This document shows, in pieces, positions 30,753-41,798 of a DNA stretch of 58,000 nt. Source of the DNA: Adiantum capillus-veneris (lineage: Eukaryota > Streptophyta > Polypodiopsida > Polypodiales > Pteridaceae); contig CM043956.1 of NCBI GenBank assembly GCA_014529385.2, positions 63,682,620-63,740,619 on the forward strand, written 5' to 3'. Below the pieces are notes generated by a model. The model had not been told where the DNA came from. It saw nothing but the letters and a program-made list of their open reading frames with translations, and ran no database searches. Numbering within the stretch: the stretch's first letter is position 1; every line of letters starts with the position of its first letter. The translations under genes and the position numbers were made by a program.

Positions 30753-32531
30753 TCAGTCCACAAAGGGGATTAAGCCCAAAGCTTTGCAAAAAGTTTCAAG
30801 CTTCTCATGAGAAACTGCCTTTGTGAAAATATCTGCAAGGTTGTCCTGTGTTGGCACATAAGCCAAGTTGATCTCTCCTGCTGAGAGCCTCTCCCTGACA
30901 TAGTGGTAATGCACCTCAATGTGCCTTGTGCGAGCATGAAAAACTGGGTTCCTCGCAACTGCCAATGCGCTCTGAATGTCAGTGTAGATAGTGTTGGCAG
31001 TGTCCTCTCCAACACCCAAATCAGCCATAAGGCGTCTGAGCCATACACACTCAGCCGTAGCTGTGAAGACTGCCCTGTACTCAGCCTCACAACTCGAAGT
31101 GGCCACAGTAGGTTGCTTCTTGCTCAACCATGATATACATGAATTTCCAAGCATGAAACAAAAACCACTTGTGGACACTCGCGTGTGAAAACAACCAGCC
31201 CAATCTGAGTCCGAAAAAGCATGTAAGTCTGGTGGCAATGATCCCCCCTTGGGATAAAACAAGCCAAGATGTAAAGTGACACTAAGGTAGCGGAAAATCC
31301 TCTTGACAGCCTGCCAATGCTTAGACCCTGGGCTATGCATAAATCTGCTGACCTGTGAGACTGCAAACTGAATATCCGGCCTCGTGTTGCATACATAAAT
31401 GAGGCAGCCAACAACAGTTTGGTAAAGAGTGACATCAGCAGGATCACCAACATCATGTAGACTCAACTTCAAACTTGTTTCCATGGGAGTGGCAATAGGT
31501 TTGCAATCCTCAAGTCCAAACTTACATAGCAATGTCTCTATGTAACTTTTCTGACACAAGGCAATACCACCATCACACTGCTTAAACTGTATACCCAAAT
31601 AATGATGCAACATCCCCAAATCTTTCATCTTGAAAGTAGCATTCAAATCAGCCTTAAATTCAGCAATATGTCTCTCATTTGGTCCAGTGATCAGCAAATC
31701 ATCAACATAAAGAACCACAATGAGAAGTCCATCACCCTCACGCTTTACATACAATGTGCTTTCTGTTGGACTGTTACGAAAGCCTTGTTTGACCAAATGA
31801 GTGTCAGCTTTCTCATACCAAGCACGAGGAGATTGCTTCAACCCATACAAATCCTTGTTACATTTGCACACTTTGTCCTCTTGTCCTTTTATGACAAAAA
31901 CGCGAGGTTGCGTTACATAAACTTCCTCAAATATTTCGCCATTCAAGAAAGCAGTAACAATGTCTGATTGATGTACATCCCAACCAAAATGAGCTGCCAA
32001 TGCACATAGAAAACGCACAGTAGTCATACGACAAGTGGGAGCAAAATTCTCTTCATAATCTATGCCTTTTTGCTGTGCATAACCCTTTGCAACAAGTCGA
32101 GCCTTATGGCGATCGATCTCACCATCCGGCTTGCGTTTCAACTTGTAAACCCACTTCATACCAATGGCATTTTTTCCAGGAGGCAAATCACATAAAGTCC
32201 ACGTGTCATTTTCTATAAGTGCATCATATTCTGATTGCATGGCAGCCATCCAATTTTCTGAATTTTGTGCTTCATCAAAAGTCAGAGGCTCCTCAACATC
32301 ATGTAAGCTAGACACAGCCAAAGCATAACAATCTGATGCATAAGATGCATGGAGAGAGCCTGAACGAGTGCGACTAGACAAAGGTGCATCCAATTTACTG
32401 TCACGCAAAGTGTGCACCAGCCATTTTGGCATACCTCTAGCCTGCTCATTTTCAGCCCTTTCCTCATCAAGTACATCATGTACATTTGCATCAGTAATAG
32501 GCTGATCTGAAACATTTTCAGAAACCCCCAT
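30753..32531 (-). CDS. Copia B reverse transcriptase-RNase H
   Basis: An intact 592-codon frame. It starts in the integrase-RT linker; RT begins near residue 85 (NWMAAMQSEYDALIENDTW) with GMKWVYKLKRKPDGEIDRHK, SDIVTAFLNGEIFEEVYV, DLYGLKQSPRAWYEK and the active site VVLYVDDLLITG (residue about 280). RNase H follows: HAFSDSDWAGC (catalytic Asp), SSCEAEYRAV (Glu), NIYTDIQSALAVA-like segment, HIEVHYHYVRERL, and the terminal DIFTKAV. All key residues are visible. It makes element cDNA inside virus-like particles. It was originally translated as part of a gag-pol polyprotein; the Met at 32531 is only the first in the frame. Confidence 0.92.
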   Translation of the reverse strand: MGVSENVSDQPITDANVHDVLDEERAENEQARGMPKWLVHTLRDSKLDAPLSSRTRSGSLHASYASDCYALAVSSLHDVEEPLTFDEAQNSENWMAAMQSEYDALIENDTWTLCDLPPGKNAIGMKWVYKLKRKPDGEIDRHKARLVAKGYAQQKGIDYEENFAPTCRMTTVRFLCALAAHFGWDVHQSDIVTAFLNGEIFEEVYVTQPRVFVIKGQEDKVCKCNKDLYGLKQSPRAWYEKADTHLVKQGFRNSPTESTLYVKREGDGLLIVVLYVDDLLITGPNERHIAEFKADLNATFKMKDLGMLHHYLGIQFKQCDGGIALCQKSYIETLLCKFGLEDCKPIATPMETSLKLSLHDVGDPADVTLYQTVVGCLIYVCNTRPDIQFAVSQVSRFMHSPGSKHWQAVKRIFRYLSVTLHLGLFYPKGGSLPPDLHAFSDSDWAGCFHTRVSTSGFCFMLGNSCISWLSKKQPTVATSSCEAEYRAVFTATAECVWLRRLMADLGVGEDTANTIYTDIQSALAVARNPVFHARTRHIEVHYHYVRERLSAGEINLAYVPTQDNLADIFTKAVSHEKLETFCKALGLIPFVD

Positions 32532-32629
32532 AGGCTGTACATTTGCCTCATTGGAACTTACATTCGTATTTCCACCACTGAAAGAGGCAACAAAGTGTCA
32601 TAAATGTCATGTGAGCTAACATTACTGTC

Positions 32630-33339
32630 TCAGGTACATGACAGCAAGGGCTGAACAGAATCTTCCACAAACACTACATCTCGTGAAACTAGAATACGTT
32701 TTGTTTGCGGATGATACAACCTGTAACCTTTGCTTTTAGTACTATAACCAACAAAAATACATTTGACAACCTTATCATCCAATTTTCTGCGCTGCACTTG
32801 TGGCACCAAAGCATATGCCAAACAGCCAAAACACGAATGTGCTCAATAGAAGGCTTTCTATCATGCCATGCTTCATATGGAGTAATAGACTGCAAAGCTT
32901 TCATAGGAAACCTGTTAAGTACATAAGTGGCACACATAATGGCCTCAAGCCAAAAAGAATGCGGCAAAGCTTGACTTTTGACCATACATTGTGCCATTTC
33001 CGTCAGTGACCTGTTTTTCCTCTCAGCAACACCATTTTGCTGAGGTGTATAAGGCATTGTACATTGGTGTTTTATCCCACGACTAGCTAGAAATGCATTA
33101 AATTCATGAGACATATACTCCCCCCCTCGATCAGAACAGAGGGTGCCCATAGTACATTTCCAGACATTTTCAGCCATAGCCAGAAATTGTTTGAAGCACA
33201 TAAAAACTTCAGACTTCGCTTTAAGAGGAAATACCCATGCATGCCTGGAGTAATCATCAATAAAAGTCACGAAATACAGGTAATTGCCCAAGGACGGAGT
33301 TTGCATGGGCCCACAAACATCACTATGCACAAGCTGCAA
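32630..33339 (-). pseudogene. Copia B integrase, one frameshift
   Basis: Core domain with MQLVHSDVCGPMQTP (first Asp), VTFIDDYSRHAWVFPL, LCSDRGGEYMSHEF (second Asp) and TPQQNGVAERKNRSL (catalytic Glu). Beyond residue 180 the frame changes; the correct C-terminal sequence resumes at 32821 (VQRRKLDDKVVKCIFVGYST) and ends in a stop at 32630. The zinc-binding region lies in the preceding frame. The frameshift near 32820-32830 makes it non-functional unless recoded. Confidence 0.88.
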
Positions 33340-33356
33340 CCTGCATGTGGCCCGAA

Positions 33357-34196
33357 CTAAGAACCATCCTTTGGAAATTTAGAACACTGCATCTTACCCA
33401 AAATACAGCCTTCACAAACATGTTTGACAGGTGCTTCAAGAGGCGGCAAAGAAGCAACCATATCAGATTTCTGCAAATGCAGCAAACTGGCAAAATTCAG
33501 ATGACCAAAACGTGCATGCCAAAGTTTTGCATCTGAAATAGCCCTTGAATCTGCAACAGCATTTGCAAAATTTTGTCCACACTTGTCATACAAGGTGAGC
33601 TTATACAGCCCACGGCACAAAAGGCCAGATGCAACAATTTCATCACCAAAACTGAGATCATGAACTGTACATATGTCATCCACAAATTTGACTACAAGTC
33701 CAAGTCTAGCAAGTGCGGATACATACAAGAGATTCTTCTTGATCCCAGGTACATAAAGTGCATCAACAAGTGTGAAGGAACTTCCATTAGCAGCAGTGAG
33801 CACAATCTTTCCAACTCCCTGAATTGGATAAGAGGCGTTGTTGGCACAAGTGACTGAATTCCCATGAGGGACAGACTCGAGAGAGGTAAACAATTCACGA
33901 TGTGAGGTAATGTGCTTTGTAGCACCAGTGTCAAAATACCACACATGTGACTCTGCAACAACTGACAAGCATGCATCATGGACAACAGGATTGTAAGTGC
34001 ACTCTGCGCTAAAAGCCCATTCTGCATCAACATCAGTATTACATTCTCCTTTCACAGAAGACTCAACAATGGCTGCATTTGTAGTGGAACGAGCATTTGC
34101 AATGGAACCACCCTCTTTCTTCTTAGCCTCTTTGCCCTTCAACTTAGGACACAACTTGATCAAGTGATCATTGGCTTTACAATAATGGCAACGCAT
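33357..34196 (-). pseudogene. Copia B nucleocapsid, protease and GAG-pre-integrase
   Basis: A 279-codon frame with a CCHC zinc knuckle (CHYCKANDHLIKLC), the aspartic protease active site WYFDTGATKHIT (residue about 88), a flap-like VGKIVLTAANGSSFTL, LYVPGIKKNLLYVSALA, then LWHARFGHLNFASLLHLQKS and CEGCILGKMQCSKFP (zinc-binding start of integrase). It ends with a stop at 33357, just before the integrase core. The protease residues look intact. Confidence 0.88.
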
Positions 34197-35050
34197 CTTT
34201 TTTTTCCCTTGTCACCAGAATTGCCAGACGAAGTACTACCAGTAGAAGCATTAGGAACAGAATTTTGCCACTCACAGCAGGTCCATAAGAAGTGGCTGCA
34301 TTACTGTTACCACCCTTTCTTTGAGAAGCAATAAAAGCCTGTTCAATTGCATGCTGCCTAGTCCTGTTTTTTCTGGAAAGTGACTCTTGCATCAGCAATG
34401 TGCATAATGCATCAAACTTGACAACTTCAGGATTTCCTTGGGTCATAAGTCTCCAAGTATTAGAAAAAGTCTGATAGGAATCTGGTAAGGCATCAAGAAC
34501 AGTCTGCACAAGGGAACTGTCTGAAATGACTTCACCTGCAGAAATAAGCTGCTCATTGATATCCTTGACACTAGCAAGGAAAGTGTCCATATCATCTTCC
34601 TCATGCATTGCGGCTTGCATAAAGACCTGCTAAAATATCCCAAGCCTGTTTTGCAGATTTTGCTGAACGGATGTGAGGAACATTGGTGCGCTTCACAGAA
34701 AACGCAATCAATGCATGAACCTGCGAATCCTTAACATCCCAACGAGCTTGTTCTACCGTAGGCAAAACAACTCTAACAGCAGAAATCCTTGCAGCAAGAC
34801 CTGCAACATCCTCAACATCGCCTACATCCCCAAAACCAGGACGTACATCAATGCCCTGCACAATGTTCCAGACACCCTTTGACACAAGAACATGTTGCAT
34901 CATACAAGCCCACATAGGGTAGTTGTCCCCATCCAACCTGTCCTCAGCAGCAAACATCTTGAACACATTTGTGTTGTTGTTGTCAGCCATGGTAAATGCT
35001 GCACCTGATGTGAAAACTTCCCGAAAATAGGAGAAATGGAGCGGGAACAA
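34177..35050 (-). pseudogene. Copia B gag (two frames)
   Basis: The likely start is the Met about 20 codons into the first frame (MADNNNTNVFKMFAAEDRL), followed by GDNYPMWACMMQHVLVSKGV, typical of copia gag (UBN2-type). The second frame (34620-34177) continues with DDMDTFLASVKDINEQLISA, DALPDSYQTFSNTWRLM and IEQAFIASQRKGG. A frameshift near 34605-34620 separates them and another near 34260 separates gag from the zinc knuckle. Gag forms the particle that packages element RNA. Confidence 0.85.
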
Positions 35051-35334
35051 CCTGTGCTATATAGCACAAACCGTAGAAGACTATAAGGCACCTGTTATGC
35101 AGAAAACGGCACTGACAGAAATTCTGCACAAAATGATGAAATAGCGTGTGCAATACTGCCTGTAGTGGAAACGGAGTCCGAAATGAGCCCAAATCAAAAT
35201 TCTGAGCAGACCGAGCTCTTCAAGTTCTCCCAGAATTTTTTTCGACCTACGAACGCTCGCCAAAGCTCATTGAAATCGGAGAAAGTGAGCAGGCGTGTGC
35301 TGGAGCAGCTGGCGACTAAGCCCGGGAGGACGTG

Positions 35335-35350
35335 ACCTGCTCTGATACCA
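35335..35350 (-). other. Primer-binding site of copia B (tRNA-iMet)
   Basis: Minus strand TGGTATCAGAGCAGGT, two bases from the end of the 5' LTR; complementary to initiator tRNA-Met. Confidence 0.9.
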
Positions 35351-35352
35351 AT

Positions 35353-35579
35353 TGTTGGACTTAGGGTTGGAGAGAAACACACACAGCTTGGTAAAGACGA
35401 AGGAAGCTCAAGGCACACAATAGAGAGTGTGTTACTTAGTGTGCAATGGAAAGATAGATAGCCCTAGAGTGATGGGCGTATATACAATGCACGGGGGAAA
35501 AAACCTCCTAAAGAGGGAAAAAATGCCCCGGCGGTCCTAGTGTGTACACACACATCACTACCACATGTATATGGTAACA
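35353..35579 (-). repeat. 5' LTR of copia B (227 bp)
   Basis: Same length as the LTR at 30451-30677, with TG/CA ends (TGTTGGACTT ... GGTAACA). It is followed by GATTT (35580-35584), the second copy of the target duplication. Confidence 0.92.
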
Positions 35580-36287
35580 GATTTTCCTCGTGTATAGCCT
35601 CTCTTGGACTCTGCGGTTGAACATGGGCCATCGTCTCATAGCCTGACACACCTTGCTCTATCTTCTTTTTTATCTTTCTGCTCTTTGATCGGGCAATCGC
35701 TACCGCACCATTGTAATTCTCTGGGCTCTTAAAATCGACTTTTTCTCTCACCTTGGGATGCAGACATGCCATGAACTTGTCTAGATTGAAGCAATCTCCA
35801 TTAGCCAACTGCATGGCTGTCGCGCTAACTCTGCCCAACATTCTTCAAAATGACCCAAAAACCGATTGAACTCTTCACTTATATCTTCCTTAAGAACCTT
35901 CAGCTTCGCATCCATCTCCACTGGGGACGCCTCCTTGAGAAAGTCGTGAAGAAACCTCGCCTGTAGAGCCGGCCATGCTTGCCTCGGCTCGCCTTCCAAC
36001 GCTTCATACCATGCATTAGCTTTACCACGCATCACCAAAGGAAAAGTTTTTATTTTGCTATCCTCATTCGACATACGCAGCGATAGCATATTCAGCTCGA
36101 AATCTGACATCCACTTCTCAGGGCTCTCTTTGCCTGTGAAAATCGGTCCATAGCTTCTAGCTGCCATCACTTCGAACGCAAGAAATTGCTTCTTTTCAAT
36201 TAACTGGGAGCAAATAGCGTGCTCCTCCGTGGGGGACACCAACAGATGGAGAGGGGGAATGTGGGAACACGCCCGACACAAACACAA
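35580..36287 (-). pseudogene. Tat copy 2 gag, right of copia B
   Basis: Continues the gag broken by copia B and aligns with 28031-28757 of copy 1: EKWMSDFELNMLSLRMSNED, ARFLHDFLKEASPVEMDAKL, MACLHPKVREKVDFKSPENY. A frameshift near 35825 splits two frames. Pol of this copy is gone: the gag is cut at 30327, where it meets the LTR of copy 1. Confidence 0.85.
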
Positions 36288-38635
36288 GGGCCTATCTATA
36301 GCTTAGGGTATCCAGAGCACCCATGTCCTCTCAAAAAACACCTTCAAAACAACTCTTTACACTAGCAGACCACCACCTGCTCAATTTTCACTGTTCACAC
36401 ACTCCACTAATCAACCACACAATGCACACCTACTTCCACAGCCTGTCTACACCCTTACACACTCTCACAGCTACTCAATCTCACTCTTTCACACAAAACA
36501 CCGTCGGTCCGAGGGGGCACACACATCCACATAGGTGGCACCGAGGGGAAACATGAAAGCAGGAGAAAGAGAAGGGGGGAAGGGGAAACAACAACAATAG
36601 GGGTCAAAGGGCATGTACAGTGGTTTGCACTGCCATCACCGTGGACATTTTCATAAAAAAGTTACAAAGGGGTTGATCTATCAAAGGACTCCGCTTTGCA
36701 GGCTTCAAACAGCACCAAAAAAGACCCTAATTTGACTAAAATTTTATTTTTATAAGGGGCCTTTTATTTGGAATTTACACTTCCATTGGCCCATCTGGCA
36801 TCTCTGGAAGGGGGAAACCGCTTTACTCTATCTGCTCTCTTCCTCTCTCTTTTGCACTTGGGGGGGGGGGGGGGGGGGGCATTAGCGAGGTCGCTATTGC
36901 CTCTTGGTACTTTTTTATTTTTTATTTTTATCTTTATCTTTTCCTTATCCTTGAACCTTTCTGGGGAGCCTAGCTCACACTGCCTCTTTGGCCCTGCTTT
37001 GCTTCTCTTTGTCATACTCCCACTTGCCTATTTTTCCCTTGCCTCTGCTCTCTCCTCCTTTCTCTTAGGTCCCAGCCTTTGCCCGGTCTTGCCTTGAAAT
37101 GGGCCCACCCCTTTGCACTTGGTCCCCATGGAGGCCTCTGGCTCTCTCTCCTTCTTCCTTTCTTTTGGCCTGGCCCCATCTTGCTCTTGCCTTGGCTTGC
37201 CTCGGAACGACCCTTGCCTTTTCCTTGTACATATGGTGGCCCTTGGGTTCTCTTTCTCTTTCTCTGACCCACTTTATTGCTTCGAGAACCAGCCTCTTTA
37301 TCAGCTCTGGCTATTTCTCCCTCATGGGACACCTCCCTTATCCCATGTCTTTGGGGAGGGGGGCATTAGCGATGTCGCTAATGCCTTTCGCCTCAATATA
37401 CTTTAAAAAATTTCCTCCAAGGGCCATGGGATGCGCCCCTACGGGACCACAACGTCATCAATTAGGGCCGTTGGGCCACCCTCCACTGTCCGCGCCTACG
37501 GGATCTGCCTTGCACTGCCTCTAGGCCAAAACACCGCCAATCTTCTCCCCTGCCGCTCGTGCTAGCGTCTATGCGCCACCTACGTGGCCATGAAACCCCC
37601 AAAGCAGTGCTAGTGGCACGACCGCCATGGCTGTGGGCTCACCAAGCTCCACGCTCGTTACCTTCATGCTTGGCACGCCCTGCCCTTTATACCACGAACC
37701 CCATCATTTTGCACCCACCTATGGGTTTATTTAGTGCCACGTGGCAGCTGCCGGGCTTCCAAGCCTCATGGGGGGTGACCAAGATCACCAAAACTCCTTC
37801 TAAAAAAAATAATTGTCCTACCACTTTTAAGCATGTGCTACTTGCTGCTCCAAGGTCCATTACCCGAGCCAAAAGTTTCGACTAACAAAAATGGCTCTCG
37901 AATTTAAAACCCCCCGTATTTGCCAAACCTTATCTTTCCCAGGCTCACAATCCATGGAGACCAAAATTTTAAGAAAATCGCCTGCAAGCTCTTCACCACC
38001 AAATGCTCCCAACTTCATCTTGCTGTATCTAGCCAACCGAGCATTTGATGGACAAGCTGTCGATTCGTGTTAGCTCCACATGATGCATACTATCTTTGGG
38101 AACCTTGGCGGGGCCAAGAAGATGCCAGATGGGGCATTCGCCGATACGGGCAAGTGGGCTTAAACCTAGCCCCCGAAAAATCTTCAACTGATCATAACTT
38201 GCTAACCAGATCTCCAATCCGCAATCCGAGAAGACGGGCATGCTTTGTAACTCAAGCTCTACACATCCATCCATTGACATCTGCCTGGGCCACCTATCCC
38301 CAACTGCCCTACGCGTCGGGGATCTGCTACACACTCTACCTTTGAATTGCAATATCTTGAGCACCGGGGTTCCGTTTGACAAGCCATCTGGACCAGCTTC
38401 TAGAGCACACTAAATACTACATTCTAGAGCACTTACTTGGCATTTTGGGCACCTTTATCTGCCATCCCATCTGGACCATCCTGCAGCTCTTTTGGCCCAA
38501 AAAAACTCATGGAGATACACTTACGCTATCCTTTGGCTGCCTCGGGCTTTGGTACATGTCCTAGCCTTCTGCAATGCACCTGACCTTTTCTTGGCATAGA
38601 CCATCTCCTAGTTCGGACCAACTTTGGCTGCACCA
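36288..38635 (-). repeat. 5' untranslated region and 5' LTR of Tat copy 2
   Basis: The right edge, GGCTGCACCA at 38635, equals the right edge of the LTR at 22863. The stretch aligns with 28758-30326 on its left part and with 21853-22863 on its right part, so it is the only full-length copy of this LTR in the window. A G homopolymer lies at about 36860-36878 and the minus-strand TATA box (TATAAAGG) at 37684-37691, about 945 bp from the U3 start. The inner LTR edge is uncertain; the LTR is probably about 2 kb. Confidence 0.75.
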
Positions 38636-39240
38636 ACGTTGACAAGCTAAAAGAGCAACTAGACGGAATAGGACTCAAGGATCCAAAATTCAACGATAGA
38701 CTGATGAGAGTGATAGGAGCCAAAGAACTCATCACTCAACAACACACAAGGAAACTAAGAAAGGAATTGAAGAGACGAAGAGACAAAGATGGAAATGAGA
38801 GACTGCGAGACTGATACTATTCATTATGACAAGAAGAAGCCAAGAGGAAAGAAACCATTAGGTAAAACCAGAAGTAGCAAAACCAAGGAACATTCTACTT
38901 ATCTGAATATCTCCTTTCCCATATTCAAAGGGATGATCCCGATGTTCATGTACATTCTTTTGAGCAATATGCTGAACTGAATGACATAGATGAAGATGAA
39001 TGTGTAGCTAGGAAATGGTATTACCATTACCCAGTCTATCAACGCGGTTCATACCACAATACTCAGAAAATAGGGGAGATGAAGATATTTTATGTGAGCT
39101 AGATAAGATCAAACAAGGCAAGCTACCAGTAATAACTTATGTGAAAAAGATAAAAGAACTAACCAGACAACTGCAAGAGTCTCCATAAAAAAAGGGAATG
39201 AGAGCTTGGTTCTTAAATGGTGTAATGTATCCAACATTTT
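38636..39240 (+). pseudogene. Retroelement gag-like relic
   Basis: Plus-strand pieces read as protein: VDKLKEQLDGIGLKDPKFND and KELITQQHTRKLRKELKRRR (38638-38808, then a stop), IQRDDPDVHVHSFEQYAELN (about 38930-39000), and LDKIKQGKLPVITYVKKIKE followed by LTRQLQES (about 39095-39185). The last piece fits the pattern L..LKQG...V..Y..K...L of Ty3-type or pararetrovirus-like capsid regions. No pol sequence is attached. The source could be a Ty3 element or another reverse-transcribing element; I cannot tell which. Confidence 0.4.
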
Positions 39241-39660
39241 TCAATAAAGATATTTCATTTACTTTGCAAATATTTAAAGTTCGCATTTTGATAAGTCATA
39301 AAGCGTTCGAATGGAATAATCAGATCAAAAATTGAACTCTAAAACTATTAATTATGGTCTTTATTCACTAGGTTAATATGGGAAACTTAAGCATCAAGTC
39401 TATTTCTAAAGGTAAAAGTTGACCCTCAAGAAAGAAGGAGTATTTTTAGAAAAGAGAGGAGGAAAGGAGGAGTATTTTTAGAAAAGAAAGAGGAGGGAGT
39501 CAAGTTTATAGTTCTTGTCTTGGAAGCCAAACTTCTTCTAAAATTAGAGAATTGAAATCGTGTATCGAAATTCTTCATGGCCAAAAAAATAAAATAAAAA
39601 ATAAAAAATAATAAAGCCAGGAACGTGCACGAGCTTATCTTTTTGATTTTTGCTATTCTT
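39241..39660. other. No gene seen; short duplicated motif
   Basis: AT-rich sequence. AGGAGTATTTTTAGAAAAGA occurs twice in a row at about 39437-39490 inside a purine-rich stretch. Confidence 0.5.
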
Positions 39661-39689
39661 AGCTTGTGCTTTTGGCTCTTGAGAGCTTG

Positions 39690-39697
39690 TATAAAGG
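39690..39697 (+). promoter_or_regulatory. TATA box and pyrimidine-rich leader
   Basis: TATAAAGG on the plus strand, followed about 80-150 bp later by a CT-rich leader (CCCTCTCTCGCTCAACCTC) and then the ORF starting at 39886. The arrangement is that of a plant core promoter with a pyrimidine patch, or of an LTR U3-R boundary. Confidence 0.5.
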
Positions 39698-39885
39698 CCC
39701 CTCTTCCCTCACTTTCAAGACATAGAAACACATAATTTTTTAGAAGTGGAAGCTCTTTTGCTATAATATCAAAGTGACCCTCTCTCGCTCAACCTCTCAC
39801 CCAACTCCCTCTCTACCATTGTCGTGTTGCCCTTCGGATTCTTGAGTCCTCTTTATCATCTTTTCCTTTTCTCTACCTCGGTATC

Positions 39886-40113
39886 ATGGCCCCGAAGCGA
39901 GTGACTCGAAGCTCCAAGGATTATCTTGTCGTTCCCCCTCCAAGGAAGGTGCAAAAGAAGGTATCATCTACTCCAATCATAACTCAAGCGGAGACATTGA
40001 CTCCACAAGAAGTTCAAGCCGTCCAACCTCCAACTCGGGTGGTGGTAATCAAACATGTCACTAATCCAGTAAGACAAAGTTATAATTCTGCATTGCTATT
40101 CATGTTGACCTAG
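39886..40113 (+). CDS. Short ORF behind a promoter, unknown product
   Basis: A 75-codon frame. ATG is in a good plant context (GGTATCATGGCC). The peptide is basic at the start (MAPKRVTRSSKDYLVV; PPPRKVQKK) and Pro/Val-rich afterwards (VQAVQPPTRVVVIKHV), which resembles the disordered N-terminus of some retroelement Gag proteins or of a small nuclear protein. It ends in a stop at 40113 without a known domain. It may be exon 1 of a gene or the start of a retroelement ORF cut by the copia A LTR at 40453. Confidence 0.4.
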   Translation: MAPKRVTRSSKDYLVVPPPRKVQKKVSSTPIITQAETLTPQEVQAVQPPTRVVVIKHVTNPVRQSYNSALLFMLT

Positions 40114-40452
40114 GAAGTCAAGCATAGGGAATCTCTTAAACCATCCAAGAAACATGATTCTATCACAAGAAACAAGCATATGTTTTCATAGATCAATGAA
40201 AGGACTGTATGATAAATTGTCACTGTTTGTTAAATTATTATTGCTTAATAAATTGTTATTATTTGATAAGTTGATACTGGTTGATATAAAGAGTTGGTTG
40301 ATCATGTTTGAAGAATCATTTAAAGAGTAGAATTATTGGGAGAATATCTTTTGTTAGCGAGATAATTCCGTGGTTAGTGGAGATTACGGTGAGTTTATCG
40401 ACTCTCTTTTATTCCTCGCAGTTAGCGGGATGCCTGGCGGTTACCAAGATGC
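40114..40452. other. No gene seen
   Basis: AT-rich sequence with several TTGATA/TTGTTA-type words; nothing coding up to the copia A2 LTR. Confidence 0.4.
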
Positions 40453-40538
40453 TGTTAGGAAATCTGACGTAGCTAAATAGATATTTGAGTAGCTTACTTA
40501 ATGGGGAGAGAGAAATTCTCACACACGAGAGATTATAG

Positions 40539-40606
<68 letters not shown>

Positions 40607-40982
40607 ACATGATATATGTGGTTTACCCAATGTGGGCTACATCCACGGGAAAGCAACCACTCAATTGCTTTTGTACTTCAAACAAGAAGTAGATTACAAA
40701 GGGATTATACCCTTAATAGAGCTCCCGCCTTGCTTCACTCTCACCACCTCACACCAACTTCACAATGCACCACAATGCTACACACTCCATTTGTGTGTGT
40801 AGAAGAGGCCTCCTTTTATAGGCCAAAAGAGCTAACCTCTCTCATAAGAGGCAGCCATGTGTAGCCGCCCTTGTGTAGATAAGTCTAAATCAGACCCTCC
40901 AATCTGCCCATGTGTGGTCGCCTTTGAGAAGACAAGCCCGCTTTTGAATTTGGCCACCGACCACCAGCCATTGACTACCGGG
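40453..40982 (-). repeat. 3' LTR of copia A2, right-truncated
   Basis: Aligns with 18254-18976 from TGTTAGGAAATCTGACG onward, with a much longer (GA)n (40542-40605), and stops about 190 bp short, at GACTACCGG, where the LTR of the gag-protease element begins. It is assigned to copia A2 because the rest of a family-A element resumes at 54908; it could instead be a solo LTR. Confidence 0.8.
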
Positions 40983-41798
40983 CGTCAATCCTAATGAAGT
41001 GAACTCGAAGAGATGCAACTACTAACTCTACAAGCAAATCAATCGCACTAAAGACAAGTAATCTGCCTATGTCCTTTTACACAGCTCTAAAATCATCACG
41101 CCCGTTCACCATGCAAATCATATTGGAATTGCACGAAACTTGAAGGGAAGGTACAGGGGATTATCAAGAACATATCCTATCGCTGTCACAACATTTTGAA
41201 GAGGTACAACGATCGCGATCGTTCATCACGAAGTACGCAAAAACAGTAAACGGATGATCCTAAAGGGTTGTTTTTGGGTCCCTAAAGCCTCTCCTAGGGT
41301 CAAAACAACATAAAATACGCATATAAACACTCAAAATAGCGATTTAAGGCCTAAACGGATGCGTTTGAAACCTTCACCAAATCTTGAATGCTTACACTTG
41401 AATGAAAGAGCAGAGTAAGAGGAACACAATGCAAGAAACAAAACTGAATTTGGATTACCGTAGCCACAGAAGCGATGATTACAAGTTGGAGCAAAGAGGT
41501 AGCTCTCTGTGCGTAACGCAATAGTCCCTTATCTTCAAAATATAATCTCCTTTTCCCACTAACCTTAGTGTATTATATACCTAGGGCTTTTTAAAGTGGC
41601 CGGTGGCCAACTTCTCATGGACCTTTACATACATCATCTTTGACTGAGACTTGACATAGACGATTTTCATTAGGCTTTTACAGGGTTTGATGTATTAAAC
41701 ATCGGAAAAATAATGTGGCCACATCAAAACTTTGGCCGGTTGACCCTATGGGCACCTTGGCTAGGTGGGCACTTGTATGTTGTTATCACCTCCAAACA
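40983..41798 (-). repeat. 3' LTR of the gag-protease element, truncated
   Basis: Aligns with 54077-54907 (GTCAATCCTAATGAAGTGAA onward) and ends CCAAACA beside the polypurine tract. The final 105 bp or so (equivalent of 53970-54076) are missing at the junction with copia A2. It contains one palindrome CGATCGCGATCG (about 41210-41221) and a minus-strand TATATAA (about 41573-41579). Confidence 0.9.

Larger units (their letters stand above)
30451..35579 (-). mobile_element. Ty1/copia element B, complete, with target duplication
   Basis: 5.1-kb minus-strand element with two 227-bp LTRs, primer site, polypurine tract, gag, protease, integrase and RT-RNase H in copia order. The LTRs differ at about 8 positions by my count. 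It is inserted in the gag of Tat copy 2 and flanked by GATTT. The short LTR and the domain order are typical of small copia lineages. Gag and integrase carry frameshifts, but RT-RNase H is open for 592 codons, so this is one of the younger insertions in the window. Confidence 0.92.
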
